The notes under the pieces were generated by a model. The model had not been told where the DNA came from, searched no databases, and worked only from the letters and a program-made list of their open reading frames with translations. 64,000 nucleotides of DNA, taken from positions 62,001 to 126,000 of the forward strand of contig NZ_FCOL02000012.1 of assembly GCF_001544515.1 (NCBI RefSeq), written 5' to 3'. Positions 9,262-17,506 of the stretch are shown here, in pieces (position 1 is the stretch's first letter; every line of letters starts with the position of its first letter). The translations under genes were made by a program, and so were the position numbers. The stretch comes from Caballeronia terrestris (GTDB lineage Bacteria; Pseudomonadota; Gammaproteobacteria; Burkholderiales; Burkholderiaceae).

Positions 9262-9291
9262 ATTATTCCACCGTGTTTTATTAACGGTCAA
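9262..9291 (-). promoter_or_regulatory. Predicted sigma70 promoter of the ytfQRT-yjfF operon
   Basis: Reading the minus strand, a -35 TTGACC (9291-9286) and a -10 AATAAT (9267-9262) are separated by 18 bp. This lies about 90 bp upstream of the ytfQ start. The -35 overlaps the stop codon of the lacI-type gene, so the operon promoter begins inside the regulator's end. Confidence 0.6.
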
Positions 9292-10373
9292 TCGCTAATA
9301 TTATTAGTTGCGAGCTGCTTTGCTTCGGTAATTACCCTGACTGACGCGCGTTCGACGAGCGGTCCGTCGAGCTTCACCGTCCGATGCCGCACCGGTGCGC
9401 CGGCCGCGCGGTTGTGCTCTTCCTGCAGTAGCGTTTCGACCGCCCAGCGGCCTAGCTCGTAGTTCGGCAGCACCACCGTCGAAAGCGGCGGATGCGTGTG
9501 GCGCGCGATTTCCTGGTCGTCGTAGCCGAGCACCGAGACGTCTTCGGGTACGCGCAGGCCGAGTTGTTTCAGTGCCTCGATCGCGCCGAGCGCCATCAGG
9601 TCGTTCGCGCAAAAGATCGCGGTCGGCGGGTTGAGTTCGCGCATCAGCGAGAGCGTCTGTTCGAAGCCCGTACCCGAACTCCAGTCGCCCTCGCGCACGA
9701 GTTCCGGCGCGTATGGCAGGTCGGCGGTGGCGAGCGCCGTGCGGTATCCCTTCAGGCGGTCGCGCGCCGCGTCCTGCCACGGCTCGCCGTTGATATAGCC
9801 GATCCGCCGATGCCCCGCGTTGAGCAGGTGATCGGTCGCGGCGTGACCGCCCGCGACCTCCGCCGGCACCACCGACGACAGGTTCACGTCGCTCGTGTAA
9901 CAGTTGAGCAGCACGGTCGGCACCTGCGAGAGCGCGGCGGGCGGCGTCACGCGCCGCGTGTAGACGGTCGCGTAGATCACGCCGAGCACGTTCGGGTTGG
10001 TGAGCGCCGCGTCGAGGACCTGCTGCTCGATCTCCGCGTTGCCGTGCGTCGAATAGACCGCGAGCATGCGGCCGTGGGCGAACGCGGCATCGCGCGCGCC
10101 GTCGATGTTCACGACCGGATGCGGGCTCGTCGAGATCTCGTCGGCGAGATAGACGATCAGGTTGCGCTCGCCGGGGGCGTCGAGCGCGAGCGGTTCGCGC
10201 GCCGTCATCCGGTAGCCGAGTTCCTGCGCGGCCTTGAGCACCTTGTCGCGCGTCGAGCCGGAAAACTTGGCGCCGCTCGCGTTGTTCAGCACGAGCGAAA
10301 CCGTCGATTGCGAGACGCCAGTGAGCTTCGCGATGTCGGTCATCGTCGGGCGGCGTTGCGTGGATTTTTTCAT
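9288..10373 (-). CDS. LacI family transcriptional regulator of the ytf-like importer
   Basis: A 361-aa repressor-type regulator. The N-terminal helix-turn-helix is TMTDIAKLTGVSQSTVSLVLNN, followed by a LacI-type sugar-binding core with FCANDLMALGAIEAL and SVLGYDDQEIARHTHPPLSTV. The ATG at 10373 (MKKSTQ) puts the helix-turn-helix at the usual distance from the N-terminus. The last codons (TNNIS) encode one operator copy, and two further copies lie upstream. Autoregulation and control of ytfQRT-yjfF are inferred. The inducer is likely the imported sugar or a derivative. Confidence 0.9.
   Translation of the reverse strand: MKKSTQRRPTMTDIAKLTGVSQSTVSLVLNNASGAKFSGSTRDKVLKAAQELGYRMTAREPLALDAPGERNLIVYLADEISTSPHPVVNIDGARDAAFAHGRMLAVYSTHGNAEIEQQVLDAALTNPNVLGVIYATVYTRRVTPPAALSQVPTVLLNCYTSDVNLSSVVPAEVAGGHAATDHLLNAGHRRIGYINGEPWQDAARDRLKGYRTALATADLPYAPELVREGDWSSGTGFEQTLSLMRELNPPTAIFCANDLMALGAIEALKQLGLRVPEDVSVLGYDDQEIARHTHPPLSTVVLPNYELGRWAVETLLQEEHNRAAGAPVRHRTVKLDGPLVERASVRVITEAKQLATNNISD
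9295..9307. promoter_or_regulatory. LacI-type operator, perfect 13-bp palindrome
   Basis: CTAATAATATTAG on the minus strand: 6-bp arms about a central A, sitting 3 bp upstream of the -35 of the ytfQ promoter and inside the last codons of the regulator gene. The 11-base core ACTAATAATAT recurs exactly twice upstream of the regulator gene itself. Confidence 0.65.
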
Positions 10374-10427
10374 TGTGTAGGCCGCTCGCGGGCGGCTGAT
10401 GCCTGCATTCTTGCGTCGCACGTTACC

Positions 10428-10438
10428 ACTAATAATAT
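10428..10438 (+). promoter_or_regulatory. LacI-type operator copy 2 (core)
   Basis: The exact 11-base core ACTAATAATAT, about 55 bp upstream of the regulator's start codon. Only the left half of the palindrome is complete (it continues GC rather than TAG). Confidence 0.5.
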
Positions 10439-10474
10439 GCACGGACAACGCTCGGAAATGCTGTCGGTGTTATT

Positions 10475-10485
10475 ACTAATAATAT
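10475..10485 (+). promoter_or_regulatory. LacI-type operator copy 3 (core)
   Basis: The exact core ACTAATAATAT again, 47 bp from copy 2 and continuing TTGACG. The overlapping TTGACG could be the -35 of a plus-strand promoter for the PhyH and epimerase genes, although no good -10 is seen. Copies 2 and 3 lie between the divergent regulator and PhyH genes. Confidence 0.5.
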
Positions 10486-10686
10486 TGACGGGGCCGTGTG
10501 GCGCGTGCGATTCTGCGCGAATTGCGTGCAACTTCGTTGCACGGAGCCAGCGTACGGCGCGTGGCTGACGCAAGCGCGCTCAGGGTTAGACGAATGGGAT
10601 CAGAGTACGGCGCTGAAGCGCCAACTCTGAACGACAACGCCAACTGGCCGACCGAGCCAAGCCTGGCCGACAAAGGAGACGACGCA

Positions 10687-11472
10687 ATGCCCCGATACGA
10701 CGAAAGCGCCCGCGATGCGCTCGCCGCCGCGTTCGAACGCGACGGCTTCGTCACGCTTCCTGAGCACTTTCCGCGCGCGACGCTCGAAGCATGGCGCACC
10801 GCGTTCGCCCCGCTCCTCGCGCCGCATCGAAGCGCGGGCGACGGAAATCGCGGCCCGGGGCGCTATTACGTGACATTGCCGTTCGAAGGCGAATTCGCCG
10901 ACCCCTCCATCTTCTGCGACGACGACGTGCTCGGCATCGTCGAGCGCGTGGCGGGTCCAGACCCGGTGATGTGCCAGCTCGCCGCCGATACGCCTGTGCG
11001 CGGCTCCGCGTTCCAGGACTGGCATCGCGACACGCCGCCGCTTTTCGACCACTTCCCGGAGACGCCGTCGTTCCAGCTTGCGGTTAATTTTCCTCTCGTC
11101 GATGTGGACGAAGAGAACGGATCGCTCGAAACGACGCGCGGCACGCATCGCATCTCGCGTGAGGAAGCACTCGCGGGCCTGGCTGACGGCCGCTTTCCGC
11201 CCGAGCGCGTGCCGATGCGTCTCGGCGACGTGATGATTCGCGACGTGCGCGGCCTGCATCGCGGGACGCCGAATCTCACCGATACACCGCGTCCGATGGT
11301 CGTGATCGGCTATAGCCGCGCGTGGTATTTCCGGCCGGAAGTCCACATCGACGTGCCGCGCCGCGTGTTCGCCACTCTGCCTGCTCGCGCGCGACGACTT
11401 CTGCGTTACAACCCGCAAGTCGATGAAACACCGTACATCTTCGACGAAAACTACCGGAACTTCGCATATTGA
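10687..11472 (+). CDS. Phytanoyl-CoA dioxygenase (PhyH) family protein
   Basis: A 261-aa putative Fe(II)/2-oxoglutarate-dependent oxygenase. The metal triad looks intact: HRD in QDWHRDTPP (about residue 115) and a distal His in VRGLHRGTPN (about residue 195), followed by an Arg-containing RPMVVIGY for 2-oxoglutarate. The start at 10687 has AAAGGAGAC. Its stop overlaps the TTG start of the aldose epimerase gene, so they are coupled. Its position next to the LacI operators suggests it belongs to the same sugar regulon. The substrate is unknown. Confidence 0.8.
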   Translation: MPRYDESARDALAAAFERDGFVTLPEHFPRATLEAWRTAFAPLLAPHRSAGDGNRGPGRYYVTLPFEGEFADPSIFCDDDVLGIVERVAGPDPVMCQLAADTPVRGSAFQDWHRDTPPLFDHFPETPSFQLAVNFPLVDVDEENGSLETTRGTHRISREEALAGLADGRFPPERVPMRLGDVMIRDVRGLHRGTPNLTDTPRPMVVIGYSRAWYFRPEVHIDVPRRVFATLPARARRLLRYNPQVDETPYIFDENYRNFAY

Positions 11473-12419
11473 GCGCCGCAGTCAACGCGCCACTAATCCC
11501 CGACGGCCGCGCGCTCATCGAACTGCGGCACGGCGCGCGCCGTGTGCTGATCGCGCCGGACGTGGGCGGCGCGATCGCCGCATTCTTCGACGAAACCGAC
11601 TCGGGCCCGCTCCACTGGCTGCGCCCCGCGACGCGCGAAGCGCTTGCGGCGCGCGATCCGCTCGGGATGGCGAGTTTTCCGCTGCTGCCATACTGCAACC
11701 GCATCCGCGACGCGCGTTTCGTGTTCGACGGCCGCGCGATCGATCTCTCGGGCGACGGCAACGCCTTCGATCACGCGCTGCACGGGCACGCGTGGCGGCG
11801 GCCGTGGCGTGTGGTTTCATCGACGGAGACGGCGGTCGAGTTGCATTTCAGCCATGAGCCCTCGGCCGACCCCGCGCACCACTGGCCGTTTAGCTACGAA
11901 GCGGCGCAGCGCATAGCGCTCACCGCCGGCGCGCTGACCGTGACGATGGCGGCGCGCAACCTGTCCGACCGGCCGATGCCGTTCGGCATGGGCCATCACC
12001 CGTACTACCCTCGCACGTCCGCGACGCGCATCCACGCGCGCGTCGCCGCGATGTGGCACGCGACGCCCGACCTGCTGCCGACGCATCTCGCCACGCATCC
12101 GAGCGTCGACCGGCTGGCGTCGCCGGAAGGCATGCCGGCCGACGCCTTCGATCTCGACAACAATTACGCCGGCTGGTCGCGCAGCGCGACGATCGCGTGG
12201 CCCGACGAGGCGCGTGCGGTCACATTGCGCGCCGAGGCGCCGTTCGACCACATGGTGTTGTACGCGCCAGCAAGCGAGCCGTCGCTGTTGTGCGTCGAGC
12301 CGGTGAGCAATACCGTCGACTGGATCAATCTCGATGCCGCGCGTGATGTTACGGGCGGTTGCGTGCTGGCGCCGGGGGAATCGGTGAGCGCGTCGTTTGC
12401 TTGGGTGCCGTCGCGCTAA
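11469..12419 (+). CDS. Aldose 1-epimerase family protein
   Basis: A 316-aa mutarotase-like protein interconverting sugar anomers. Family features include FPLLPYCNRIRDARF, the HGHAWRRPW motif with the conserved His, and MPFGMGHHPYYP with the second His pair. The C-terminus has CVEPVSNTVDWIN with the conserved Glu. The start is a TTG inside the overlap TTGA with the preceding stop; the next ATG is about 67 codons in and would remove conserved sequence. An epimerase fits a sugar-uptake regulon, converting the imported anomer. Confidence 0.85.
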   Translation: MSAAVNAPLIPDGRALIELRHGARRVLIAPDVGGAIAAFFDETDSGPLHWLRPATREALAARDPLGMASFPLLPYCNRIRDARFVFDGRAIDLSGDGNAFDHALHGHAWRRPWRVVSSTETAVELHFSHEPSADPAHHWPFSYEAAQRIALTAGALTVTMAARNLSDRPMPFGMGHHPYYPRTSATRIHARVAAMWHATPDLLPTHLATHPSVDRLASPEGMPADAFDLDNNYAGWSRSATIAWPDEARAVTLRAEAPFDHMVLYAPASEPSLLCVEPVSNTVDWINLDAARDVTGGCVLAPGESVSASFAWVPSR

Positions 12420-12421
12420 GT

Positions 12422-12483
12422 CGCGCGAGGCGCCGCAGGTCGCGGTGATAGCGAAAAAACATCGCGCCCCGGCGGCGCTTCGC
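12422..12483 (-). pseudogene. Duplicated fragment of the lysR 3' end
   Basis: About 62 bp closely matching 12573-12634 inside the 3' end of the adjacent LysR gene. The copy has a 2-nt deletion that shifts the frame just before the YHRDLRRLAR coding stretch, plus a few substitutions. It lies between the epimerase stop and the LysR stop and seems to be a leftover of a local duplication. Confidence 0.7.
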
Positions 12484-12522
12484 AGATCCACGTGCCGTCG
12501 CTGCTGCGTTACGTTGCCGTGT

Positions 12523-13392
12523 TCACGCGCCGCCGAGCTCATCGACGACCACGTCGAGCAAAGCGCGCAGCCGCGCGAGGCGCCGCAAATCGCGGTGATA
12601 GCCAAGGAAGACATCGCGCCCCGGCGGCGCTTCGCCCAGTTCGACGCGCCGCAGTTCCGGCGCCGCGTCGCCGAGCGGGCAAGGCAGCACCGCGAAACCG
12701 ATGCCCTCTGCGCACATCCGCGCCTGCGCCTCGCGGTTGTTGCTCGTGAACGCGATGCGCGCTTGCGGCAGCATCCGCTTCACCCATGCGACGTCCGGCA
12801 GCGCGCCGAACGCGCTGTCCATGCTGATGAGCGCGTGGCCGTCGCCGCTGCCCGCTGTCGGCGGTACGAGGTCGAGGTGTCCGTAGAGCGCGTAATCCAT
12901 GTGCATGAGCTTGCGCTGGATGACATCGGGCTCGTCGAACGGCGTGATGCGAAAGACGAGATCCGCCTCGCGCCGCGCAAGGTTGTAGCGCCGAGAATCG
13001 GTCACGAGTTCGATCGCGACGCCGCGCTGACGCGCCAGAAAGCGCGCAAAAACCGGCGTAAGCACATGCACGCCGAACCAGTCGGAAGACGACACCCGCA
13101 GCAAGCCCGTCAGTTGCTCCTCGCTGCCCGCGAGCGAGCGCGAAAACCCGAGCGCTTCTTCCTCCATCCGCTCCGCGTAGCCGAGCACGGCAGTGCCTTC
13201 GTCGGTCAGGACGAAGCCGTCGGCCGTACGCTGGAAAAGCGTCTGTCCGACGGCTTCTTCCAGCGCGCGCAGGCGCCGGCCCATCGTCGGCTGCGTCTGG
13301 CCGACGAGTTTCGCCGCCCCGCCAAGCGTGCCCGCCCGCGCGATCGCGAGGAAGATGCGGACGTCGCTCCATTCGATTATCTGACCATTCAT
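12523..13392 (-). CDS. LysR family transcriptional regulator
   Basis: A 289-aa regulator with N-terminal helix-turn-helix FLAIARAGTLGGAAKLVGQT then QPTMGRRLRALEEAVGQTLF, and a LysR substrate domain. The ATG at 13392 (MNGQIIEWSD) places the helix-turn-helix at the usual distance. It is divergent from an MDR-family oxidoreductase 90 bp away, its likely target. The last 60 bp of coding sequence are duplicated downstream. Confidence 0.88.
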   Translation of the reverse strand: MNGQIIEWSDVRIFLAIARAGTLGGAAKLVGQTQPTMGRRLRALEEAVGQTLFQRTADGFVLTDEGTAVLGYAERMEEEALGFSRSLAGSEEQLTGLLRVSSSDWFGVHVLTPVFARFLARQRGVAIELVTDSRRYNLARREADLVFRITPFDEPDVIQRKLMHMDYALYGHLDLVPPTAGSGDGHALISMDSAFGALPDVAWVKRMLPQARIAFTSNNREAQARMCAEGIGFAVLPCPLGDAAPELRRVELGEAPPGRDVFLGYHRDLRRLARLRALLDVVVDELGGA

Positions 13393-13482
13393 TTTCGTTT
13401 GGATGTCGTGCGAATTCGTCGATTTACGTGCGTTATAGCATGGGTAATTATGGGCGCATCGCAACGTTTTTGAGAACCGATC

Positions 13483-14454
13483 ATGTCTATGCAAGCCCTC
13501 GTCCTCCACCGTTACAACGGCCCGCTCGAACTCACCGAACTTTCGAGGCCCGAACCCGGCGCGGGGCAAGTCCTCGTGCGCATCGCGGCGAGCGGCCTCA
13601 ATCCGCTCGATACCAAGATCCGCGCCGGTGGCGCCGCCCATGCCAAACATCCGCTGCCGCTCGTGCCCGGTATCGACATGGCGGGTGTCGTTGAAGCGGT
13701 CGGCGCGGGCGTCACCGCGTTCCGTCCCGGCGACGAGGTGTACGGCATGACGGGTGGCGTCGGCGGGATTCAGGGGTCGCTTGCGCAATACGCGGCCGTC
13801 GACGCCGCGCTGCTCGCCACAAAGCCCACGAATCTCTCGATGCGCGAGGCCGCCGCGCTGCCGCTCGCGTTCGTCACCGCGTACTCGGGGATTGTCGATC
13901 GCGCCCGCGTGCAGGCCGGGCATAGCGTGCTCGTGCAGGGCGGCGCGGGCGGCGTGGGGTACGTCGCCGTTCAACTGGCGCGCTCGCTGGGAGCGGCGGT
14001 CTCGGCAACGGTGAGTGCGCGGGATATCGAGATCGTCGAGCGGCTGGGCGTCGCGGCGATCGATTATCGTGCGCAGACCGTCGAGCAGTATTCGGGGGCG
14101 GGGTTCGATGTCGTCGTGGATACGGTCGGCGGCGCGACGCTCGATGCGTCGTTCGCGGCGGTGAAACATTTCGGGCACGTGGTGAGCGCGCTCGGATGGG
14201 GCACGCATGCGCTCGCGCCGCTGTCGTTTCGCGAGGCGACTTACTCGGGCGTGTTCACGCTGTATCCGCTGTTGAGCGGCGAGGGGCGCGCGCATCTCGG
14301 CGAGATGCTGGGCGTCGCGACGCGGCTCGCGGAGGCGGGGCAACTGGTGCCGCGGCTGGATTCGCGGCGGTTCGAGCTGGCGTCGGCAGGGCTCGCGTTC
14401 GACGCGGTCACGGATGGGACGGCGCGGGGAAAGATCGTGGTCGATGTGGTGTAA
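13483..14454 (+). CDS. MDR superfamily zinc-independent oxidoreductase (quinone-oxidoreductase like)
   Basis: A 323-aa NADPH-dependent enone or quinone reductase candidate. It has the GroES-like N-terminal half (ASGLNPLDTKIRAGG, VPGIDMAGVVEAVG) and the nucleotide-binding motif VQGGAGGVGYVAVQLA near residue 150. The zinc-binding cysteines of classical alcohol dehydrogenases are absent. It probably reduces an electrophilic carbonyl compound under control of the divergent LysR. The ribosome binding site is weak (GAGA). Confidence 0.85.
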   Translation: MSMQALVLHRYNGPLELTELSRPEPGAGQVLVRIAASGLNPLDTKIRAGGAAHAKHPLPLVPGIDMAGVVEAVGAGVTAFRPGDEVYGMTGGVGGIQGSLAQYAAVDAALLATKPTNLSMREAAALPLAFVTAYSGIVDRARVQAGHSVLVQGGAGGVGYVAVQLARSLGAAVSATVSARDIEIVERLGVAAIDYRAQTVEQYSGAGFDVVVDTVGGATLDASFAAVKHFGHVVSALGWGTHALAPLSFREATYSGVFTLYPLLSGEGRAHLGEMLGVATRLAEAGQLVPRLDSRRFELASAGLAFDAVTDGTARGKIVVDVV

Positions 14455-14484
14455 CGGAGCAATTCGGCGTCGCGAAAAGGCCAT

Positions 14485-14610
14485 GCTGAACGTCTCGAAA
14501 TCCGCACTGCCGAATCGGAAAGCACGGCGTTACGGGCGCGATGGCTTGCACTGGCGCCGGCACTGGGCAGTTCTGCGTGTCGAAATGCGAAGCTGAACGC
14601 CTCGAAATCC
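14485..14610 (+). repeat. Two degenerate direct repeats in an intergenic gap
   Basis: A 19-base unit beginning GCTGAACG and ending CTCGAAATCC occurs at 14485-14503 and 14592-14610 with one mismatch, inside a broader diverged similarity of about 45 bp. The 245-bp gap between the MDR and PQQ-protein genes holds no other recognisable feature. Confidence 0.5.
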
Positions 14611-14699
14611 TGAAAAGCGGCAAGGCGTTGCGAGCGCGGCGGGCACGTCCTGCATCGCGACTGGATGACACCCCAGCCGCGCCCCAAAGCCCGACTCCG

Positions 14700-16544
14700 C
14701 TATCTCAGCATCCCAAACACCCCCACCCCGTTCCTTGTCCCGACATACACCTTGCCGTTCGCGATCGTCGGCGTGATGAACTTGTTGCCCTGCCCGAACT
14801 GGTCGCGCGATCCCGACTGATTGCTGTTGTAAAGCTCCGTCGCGAGATTCGCCGCGTCGTAGGCGTGCAGCACCGCGATCGTCCCGTTTTCCACCGCCCA
14901 CACGACGCCGTTCGCGTTGCCGTTCGCCGAGATGCTCGGCGTCGTGCCGGGCGAGCCGAAGGTCGTCGGCGTGCGGCTGACGGGCGCCGCCGACAGCCGC
15001 GCGTTCGCGACGCTGAACGCCTTCAGCGAATCGCCGATCGACCCGATGTACACCGTCCCGTTGAAATACGCCGGCATCCCGAATTCCGGACCTGTGATCT
15101 GCCCGCGAATCTCCTGATAGATATGGTCGGCGTTCGAATCGAATTTGCCCATCGAATCGCGGTTCACCACGTAGATGATCGAGTTCTTGCCCGCGCCGAG
15201 CGCGAGATGCTGGGTCACGCCGTTCGCATCGGTGAGATCGGGCAGGACGAGCGCGCCGCCAGAACCCAGGTCCTCGTCAGCGTTCGACTGCTCGATCGTG
15301 TTCGACGCCTGGAAATAGTCGGTGACCGTCATCGATGGCGACGGGCCGAGCTTCAAAAAGCCGTTGCCGTAGTCGCCGAGCGCGGGGTGTTCGGCAGCGT
15401 TGAGAGTCGGATCGAAGGTGCCGTTGGCGTCGAGGAAATAGATCGACGTCCCGTCCGACGCCATCCCCGCGCCGCTCATCCAGATCGCGCCGCCCGAGCC
15501 GTTCGGCGTGAGGTTGAGCACGCTCGTCTGGGCGAGTGTGTCGGCGCTGTAGGCGATCACCCAGCCCGTGTACGGCTGGATGTCGCAATGCGACGTCCAG
15601 CCGGTGTAGATCACGCCGCCCAGCAGCAGCAGCGACTGGCGTTCGGCGTACTGGCCCGGATCGAAGATCACGCGGCCGTTCACGCTGTTCGCGCCGTTGC
15701 CCGGATACGACGCCGTGATCTCCGTCGGGCCGCCGAAAAGCTCCGCGCCGGTCGTGAGGTCGAGCGCGTGGATACGCTGGTGGTAGGCGTTCGCGCCGTC
15801 CTTCGACATCCCGACGACGTAGATCGCGCCATTCGGCCCCCGCGACCGGTCGATGACGGGCGTCGCGGTGATGCCGATCTGCGGCGTGATTTGCGGGCAG
15901 CCGTGGTTGTCACTGGTCGTTTCGCCTGCGCGGAGCGTCGATTTGCGCCAGAGGACAGTGCCGGTGTCGGCGTCGAGGGCGTAGACGCTCGCGTTTTCGG
16001 TGGCGACGTAGAGCACGTTGTGCGTGCCGTTCGCGATTTTCAGGGCGGCAAGGTAGAGCGGTTGGGCATCGACGGGGCCATCGACGCTGAAAACCGCGAG
16101 CTTGCCGAACGATGCGGCATTGACCGTCGCGGGCGCGAGTACCGTTTCGTTCAGATGCTGGCCCGTGCGGGCGATGTCGTTGTGGTACGTGGCGACGTCG
16201 GCTGCGTTGGCGACCGGCGTGCCGCCCGAGCCGCCGCTTGTGCCGCCGCTTGTGCCGCCGTTCGTGCCGCCGCTTGTGCCGCCGTTCGTGCCACCGCTTG
16301 TGCCGCTGCCCGAACCCGTGCCCGTGCCCGTACCTGTGCCGCTGCCGGCCCCCGTCCCGCCGCCCGAAGCCGGACTAGCCTCCGATGCCGCGCCGGAACC
16401 GCTTGCCGGACTGGCGCCGCCGTTCGTCGTCGATGCGGGCGTGGAACTGCTGCCGCCGCTGCAACCGGCGAGTGCGACCGCGGACGCGAACAGCAACGCG
16501 CAGAAATGCCCCCAAAAACGGCCCGGGCAAAGCAAGCGGCTCAT
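14700..16544 (-). CDS. PQQ-repeat beta-propeller lipoprotein with Gly/Thr/Ser-rich linker
   Basis: A 614-aa exported lipoprotein. The signal peptide ends in the lipobox LAGC followed by SGGSSS. Residues about 35-110 form a low-complexity linker built from GTGTGT and GGTNGGTS units. The rest is a quinoprotein-like propeller with repeats such as VYALDADTGTVLWRKS and DLTTGAELFGG. No typical PQQ dehydrogenase catalytic motif is evident, so a binding or structural role is as likely as an enzyme. The ATG at 16544 is preferred over the one at 16550 because of its spacing from GGAAGGGG. It is the only gene in its transcript. Confidence 0.75.
   Translation of the reverse strand: MSRLLCPGRFWGHFCALLFASAVALAGCSGGSSSTPASTTNGGASPASGSGAASEASPASGGGTGAGSGTGTGTGTGSGSGTSGGTNGGTSGGTNGGTSGGTSGGSGGTPVANAADVATYHNDIARTGQHLNETVLAPATVNAASFGKLAVFSVDGPVDAQPLYLAALKIANGTHNVLYVATENASVYALDADTGTVLWRKSTLRAGETTSDNHGCPQITPQIGITATPVIDRSRGPNGAIYVVGMSKDGANAYHQRIHALDLTTGAELFGGPTEITASYPGNGANSVNGRVIFDPGQYAERQSLLLLGGVIYTGWTSHCDIQPYTGWVIAYSADTLAQTSVLNLTPNGSGGAIWMSGAGMASDGTSIYFLDANGTFDPTLNAAEHPALGDYGNGFLKLGPSPSMTVTDYFQASNTIEQSNADEDLGSGGALVLPDLTDANGVTQHLALGAGKNSIIYVVNRDSMGKFDSNADHIYQEIRGQITGPEFGMPAYFNGTVYIGSIGDSLKAFSVANARLSAAPVSRTPTTFGSPGTTPSISANGNANGVVWAVENGTIAVLHAYDAANLATELYNSNQSGSRDQFGQGNKFITPTIANGKVYVGTRNGVGVFGMLR
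16226..16335 (-). repeat. In-frame 12-nt and 6-nt tandem repeats in the lipoprotein linker
   Basis: On the plus strand, units close to CTTGTGCCGCCG and TTCGTGCCGCCG repeat about six times, followed by several CCCGTG-type hexamers. All unit lengths are multiples of three, so copy-number change would alter linker length without a frameshift. Confidence 0.75.
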
Positions 16545-16568
16545 GAGCATTCCCCTTCCGACAGGCAA

Positions 16569-16847
16569 AAGCGTTCATCCCGATTATCGTCCGCTACGTC
16601 GAAACTGGCCGGACATGGCCGGTTTCGGACGTTTTTTTGGCGGATTCCACGGAAAACGCGGCGGATTGCTGCGAGTACCAACTCGACGCGCGCCAAGTCG
16701 GTTGACGAAATAAACAGCCGACGAGGCGAGCAGGACCGACGCGCCATCGCGATGCCGTTTAGCCAGCAAACCCCGTACCGGCACCGCTTCGAATGCAGTC
16801 GTAGAATCGTCACTCGGAATCCCCTTAACACCCAGTGAGACCCGCCG
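16569..16847. other. Intergenic region between divergent lipoprotein and phosphatase genes
   Basis: About 280 bp upstream of both genes, somewhat lower in GC near 16690-16730. It should hold both promoters, but I see no convincing -35/-10 pair and no gene. Confidence 0.4.
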
Positions 16848-17459
16848 ATGAATGCCAACGCCTCCGAAGATTCCACTAGCCGAGCCGAGATCTGGCTGAT
16901 CCGCCATGGCGAGACCGAATGGAGCCTGTCGCGCCAGCACACCGGCCGCACCGACATACCGCTCACCGAGCACGGCCGCGCGCAGGCGCAAATGCTCGCG
17001 CCGATCCTCGCCCAGGAACATTTCGATCGCGTGCTGACAAGCCCGATGTCGCGCGCGATCGAAACGTGCCGCCTCGCCGGCCTGGGCGATCACGCGGAAG
17101 TCGAGCGGGAGTTGCGCGAGTGGGACTACGGCATCTACGAAGGCCGCACGACGCCGGAGATCCGCGAAAACGCGCCGGGCTGGTCGATATGGGAGTCGCC
17201 GATTCCCGAAGGCGAGAGTATCGGTGAGATCGAAGCGCGGGCGCGGGCGTTAGTGCAGCATCTAGCCGCGTCGCCGGGACGGATCGCAATTTTTTCGCAC
17301 GCGCACTTCCTGCGCGTGTTCGCGGGCTGCTGGATCGGCGATTCGGCGGCGCTCGGCGCGCATCTCCTGCTCGATACGGCGACGATCAGCATCCTCGGTT
17401 TCGAACGCGAAATCCGCGCGATCCGGCAGTGGAACGTGCGCCATCCCGATATCAAATAG
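16848..17459 (+). CDS. Histidine phosphatase family protein
   Basis: A 203-aa phosphoglycerate-mutase-like phosphatase. The catalytic RHGE motif is in IWLIRHGETEW near residue 20, the second His is in FSHAHFLRVFAGCW, and the TSPMSRAIETC segment carries the phosphate-binding Arg. Closest in style to broad-specificity phosphatases of the PhoE/CobC/SixA superfamily. The physiological substrate is unknown. It appears monocistronic. Confidence 0.88.
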   Translation: MNANASEDSTSRAEIWLIRHGETEWSLSRQHTGRTDIPLTEHGRAQAQMLAPILAQEHFDRVLTSPMSRAIETCRLAGLGDHAEVERELREWDYGIYEGRTTPEIRENAPGWSIWESPIPEGESIGEIEARARALVQHLAASPGRIAIFSHAHFLRVFAGCWIGDSAALGAHLLLDTATISILGFEREIRAIRQWNVRHPDIK

Positions 17460-17506
17460 GAGCGCGTCGGCGCCGCCATCCGAAGCGTTTCCGGCGCCGC
17501 CTTCCC

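Noticed and set aside
12523-14484. A 653-residue minus-strand frame extending the LysR protein upstream
   Set aside because: The first about 360 residues are antisense to the MDR gene; the true protein starts at the ATG at 13392.
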